From: Gonocerus acuteangulatus
Lineage: Eukaryota; Arthropoda; Insecta; Hemiptera; Coreidae
Length of the DNA stretch: 64,000 bases
Assembly: GCA_946811695.1 (NCBI GenBank)
Contig: OX328125.1
Coordinates: 42,776,709-42,840,708, forward strand
Direction: 5' to 3'
A program made the translations under genes and the position numbers. The notes beneath the pieces are model-generated. The model was not told the origin of the DNA and searched no databases. It worked only from the letters and a program-made list of their open reading frames with translations. Numbering within the stretch: the first letter of the stretch is position 1; each line of letters starts with the position of its first letter. Below are positions 61,905-64,000 of the stretch, one piece after another.

Positions 61905-62378
61905 CAACCTAACATGGTCTAACTCGTATAACTCCATCCACTAGACCAGAGCTCCTCTGGAAGTATCTGTTGTGGTACAGATACAACCAAACATGGTCTA
62001 ACTCGTATAACTCCATCCACTAGACCAGAGCTCCTCTGGAAGTATCTGCTGTGGTACAGATACAACCAAACATGGTCTAACTCGTATAACTCCATCCACT
62101 AGACCAGAGCTCCTCTGGAAGTATCTGCTGTGGTACAGATACAACCAAACATGGTCTAACTCGTATAACTCTATCCACTAGACCAGAGCTCCTCTGGAAG
62201 TATCTGCTGTGGTACAGATACAACCAAACATGGTCTAACTCGTATAACTCCATCTACTAGACCAGAGCTCCTCTGGAAGTATCTGCTGTGGTACAGATAC
62301 AACCTAACATGGTCTAACTCGTATAACTCCATCCACTAGACCAGAGCTCCTCTGGAAGTATCTGCTGTGGTACAGATA
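61905..62378. repeat. Six-copy 79-bp tandem array
   Basis: AACATGGTCTAACTCGTATA recurs every 79 bases (61910, 61989, 62068, 62147, 62226, 62305, each within a base). The copies differ at only a few positions. Every unit has the palindrome CCAGAGCTCCTCTGG and a second one at GTATCTG…CAGATAC. It is flanked by AAATAAATAAA on both sides. Confidence 0.95.
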
Positions 62379-62934
62379 CAAAATAAATAAAACAAATCCA
62401 CCATAGAGTCCCATTTAGACGCATTTCTGAGTTACTGATGTAAAATATACACTTTTCAGACATCCTACATATATTGAAGGCGTATCGCCCGATTTAAAAA
62501 ACATATCTTTGAGAAAATCGACTTTAAAGTTTAATGTTCCGAAAAGTTAATTTTTTAAAGTCCCGGAAACAGCTGTAAGATTTAAAAAGTAATGAATTTA
62601 TATTATTACGAGTCTTATATGAATCAGTTACTTTTCTACAATCAACATTTTTGACTACCGCGCACTGTGTCATAGAAATTAGAAGTATGTACTCTGTTAT
62701 CTGTAAGCAAATGCTGGAACTGCACTGCCAGGCGTAAATTAAGTAGCAAAATTCATTTTTTATTTTTAAAAGGTGGGTAGACAGTTTAGGGTTCCAGATT
62801 CCCCACTCACGTTACTTGCGAGGCTTAAAAAAATACTTAAAACTCACCATTTTACTTCTAATTTATTTTTTTATTTTTTTTTACACCTATAAAACGTAAA
62901 TTAATCCTTATTCAATAATGAGATTAATTAATTT
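62379..62934. other. Unassigned spacer
   Basis: AT-rich; holds the right direct-repeat copy at 62412-62470. No gene was recognised. Confidence 0.35.
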
Positions 62935-63050
62935 GATGGGCTCAGTGCCAAAGGTGACTAACCCACAATTAGAACAAACTGAGAAAATTAAGGTTAAAGT
63001 TTAGAAGACTTTGGGAAAAATTGGTGTTGGTGACAGAAACTATTTTAATT
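62935..63050 (+). mobile_element. Left half of a GGCTCAGTGCC-family MITE
   Basis: GGGCTCAGTGCCAAAGGTGA, then CTAACCCACAATTAG and interior to GACAGAAACTATTTTAATTG match 11452-11560. The right half is missing here. Confidence 0.8.
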
Positions 63051-63054
63051 GGTC

Positions 63055-63060
63055 TTTATT
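63055..63060 (-). terminator. Poly(A) signal for the terminal exon at 63294-63539
   Basis: TTTATT on the plus strand, AATAAA on the minus strand, about 235 bases after the stop codon. Confidence 0.45.
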
Positions 63061-63293
63061 CATTAGATATACAAAATTCTTATGAATATACCATAATAAT
63101 AAAAAGTTTATAGTTAGACATGATAATGAAAAACAAAAAGTATAGTCATGTTTGGCGCTTACATGAATAACAAATAACATACACTTAAACAATAGTGGTC
63201 ACATATCCGGAGAATAATAATTAATGAAAAATTATTTTTCTTTAGATTTCTATGATTATGTATCAATAATTTAACAAAACAATGATTTCCAGA

Positions 63294-63539
63294 TTAGGCT
63301 AGTTCTGTATTATGTGGAAAAGGAGGAATCTTAATTTTGTGTCCTTCCGGTGTTGTCCTTCCCAAACGTGGCTTATGAACGTTTCTTGGTGGTTCATAGA
63401 CAGGATCAGCCACAGATTCATCAGAAGATTCAACTATATCACTCAAGTTGCTGCTTATCATTAACACAGCCATACCTACTGTGGTTTGGTCAAGTCTGCC
63501 TCTCAAATGATTTAGCTTTGCAGTAAGTTCCAAAACAAA
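63294..63539 (-). CDS. Last coding exon of an unrecognised gene, partial
   Basis: On the minus strand the acceptor CTTCTGTTAG at 63540-63549 opens an 81-residue frame: FVLELTAKLNHLRGRLDQTT, a hydrophobic GMAVLMISSNL stretch, acidic VESSDESVADP, then basic/proline-rich PRNVHKPRLGRTTPEGHKIK and a stop. The start is helical and could form a coiled coil. The composition looks like a real protein end, but I do not recognise the family. Earlier exons would lie right of the window. It sits between two inverted MITE ends (62935-63050, 63650-63682). Confidence 0.5.
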   Translation of the reverse strand, partial: FVLELTAKLNHLRGRLDQTTVGMAVLMISSNLSDIVESSDESVADPVYEPPRNVHKPRLGRTTPEGHKIKIPPFPHNTELA

Positions 63540-63649
63540 CTAACAGAAGTCAGTACTAATCAATGAGGTGTAAAGGCTGGTCATTTCTATCAATTATAAA
63601 ACTTAAAATTCTCTATCAGGAAAAGTGAATAACTCAAATTTGTTAAAAA

Positions 63650-63682
63650 TGTGGGTTAGTCACCTTTGGCACTGAGCCCTTC
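63650..63682 (-). repeat. Right terminal repeat of a GGCTCAGTGCC-family MITE
   Basis: GTGGGTTAGTCACCTTTGGC and ACTGAGCCCTTCAAT mirror the left half at 62935-62975. Confidence 0.8.
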
Positions 63683-64000
63683 AATTGAGCAATATGATTT
63701 TTGAATGATTTGAAAATATATTTTGATTTTTTCCAAGTCTTATCAGGATTTGAATGTTCAATTTCAACGATATCAGTGTCGATATATATTTAGATAAAAA
63801 AATAAAATATTATTTTATGTTCAATTGTGAAAGATCGTGAATTATTCACACGTAATTTAATAAACAGGGGAAACAAAAATCTGGCCAGACAAAGATGTTC
63901 TAAATGTTATTAGCTTTCATTTAAACAAACATGCATTAAAATCGGTTAAGATTTAGAGGCTTTTTTGAAACACGAAATGTCGTTTGGCTCCAATGTGTGC
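63683..64000. other. Right edge, AT-rich with an interspersed repeat end
   Basis: 63930-64000 (TCGGTTAAGATTTAGAGGCTT…AAACACGAAATGTCGTTTGG) matches 3420-3462. No exon was seen. Confidence 0.4.

Noticed and set aside
61905..62378. CRISPR-like array
   Set aside because: The whole 79-bp unit repeats without variable spacers, in a eukaryotic context.

Overview
This 64 kb window is AT-rich eukaryotic nuclear DNA, most likely from an arthropod and probably an insect. The genes have GT-AG introns and are far apart, introns reach 10 kb, and most of the sequence is transposon debris. The elements include jockey-type LINEs, Merlin, hAT, mariner/Tc1, Helitrons, and SINEs with tRNA-like or 5S-like heads. 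I cannot name the species.

Host genes from left to right: the terminal exon of an NXF-family mRNA export factor (139-238, +); an intronless NT5DC1-type HAD phosphohydrolase (3990-5228, +); a ten-exon KLHDC2 orthologue, a kelch substrate receptor of CUL2 ubiquitin ligases (8207-33396, -); a 59-codon mitoregulin-like membrane microprotein (33897-34076, -); RpS19 with a non-coding first exon and three coding exons (about 37430-43804, +); an intronless Rho1 GTPase (57184-57765, -); and the last coding exon of an unrecognised gene (63294-63539, -). NT5DC1 and KLHDC2 converge. The microprotein and RpS19 diverge from a shared 3.4 kb intergenic region.

Mobile DNA by region. 0.9-3.7 kb holds a decayed Merlin transposase, a MITE and other repeats. 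8-16 kb (KLHDC2 introns) holds a 460-bp palindrome, hairpin MITEs and a 2.45 kb foldback element whose arms are built from a ~20-bp minisatellite. 17-26 kb holds inverted pairs of a hammerhead-like module, a jockey LINE deleted for most of ORF2, and a G-run repeat (family D). 26.9-31.6 kb and 50.8-55.7 kb hold two inverted copies of one hAT element, each with its own 8-bp target duplication. Each copy preserves the empty site of insertions found in the other: a mariner in the first, a Helitron and a Tc1 in the second. 38.5-42.6 kb (RpS19 intron) holds a GG-ended MITE with 8-bp target duplication and a palindromic triplet. 46-48 kb holds a Helitron split by a 5'-truncated LINE. 60-62.4 kb holds further D repeats and a six-copy 79-bp tandem array.

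The host genes show no shared pathway; they are ordinary housekeeping genes. The less expected content is the microprotein gene, the SINE families with different heads but one shared 3' tail, and the nested-transposon chronology that can be read from empty sites within the window.
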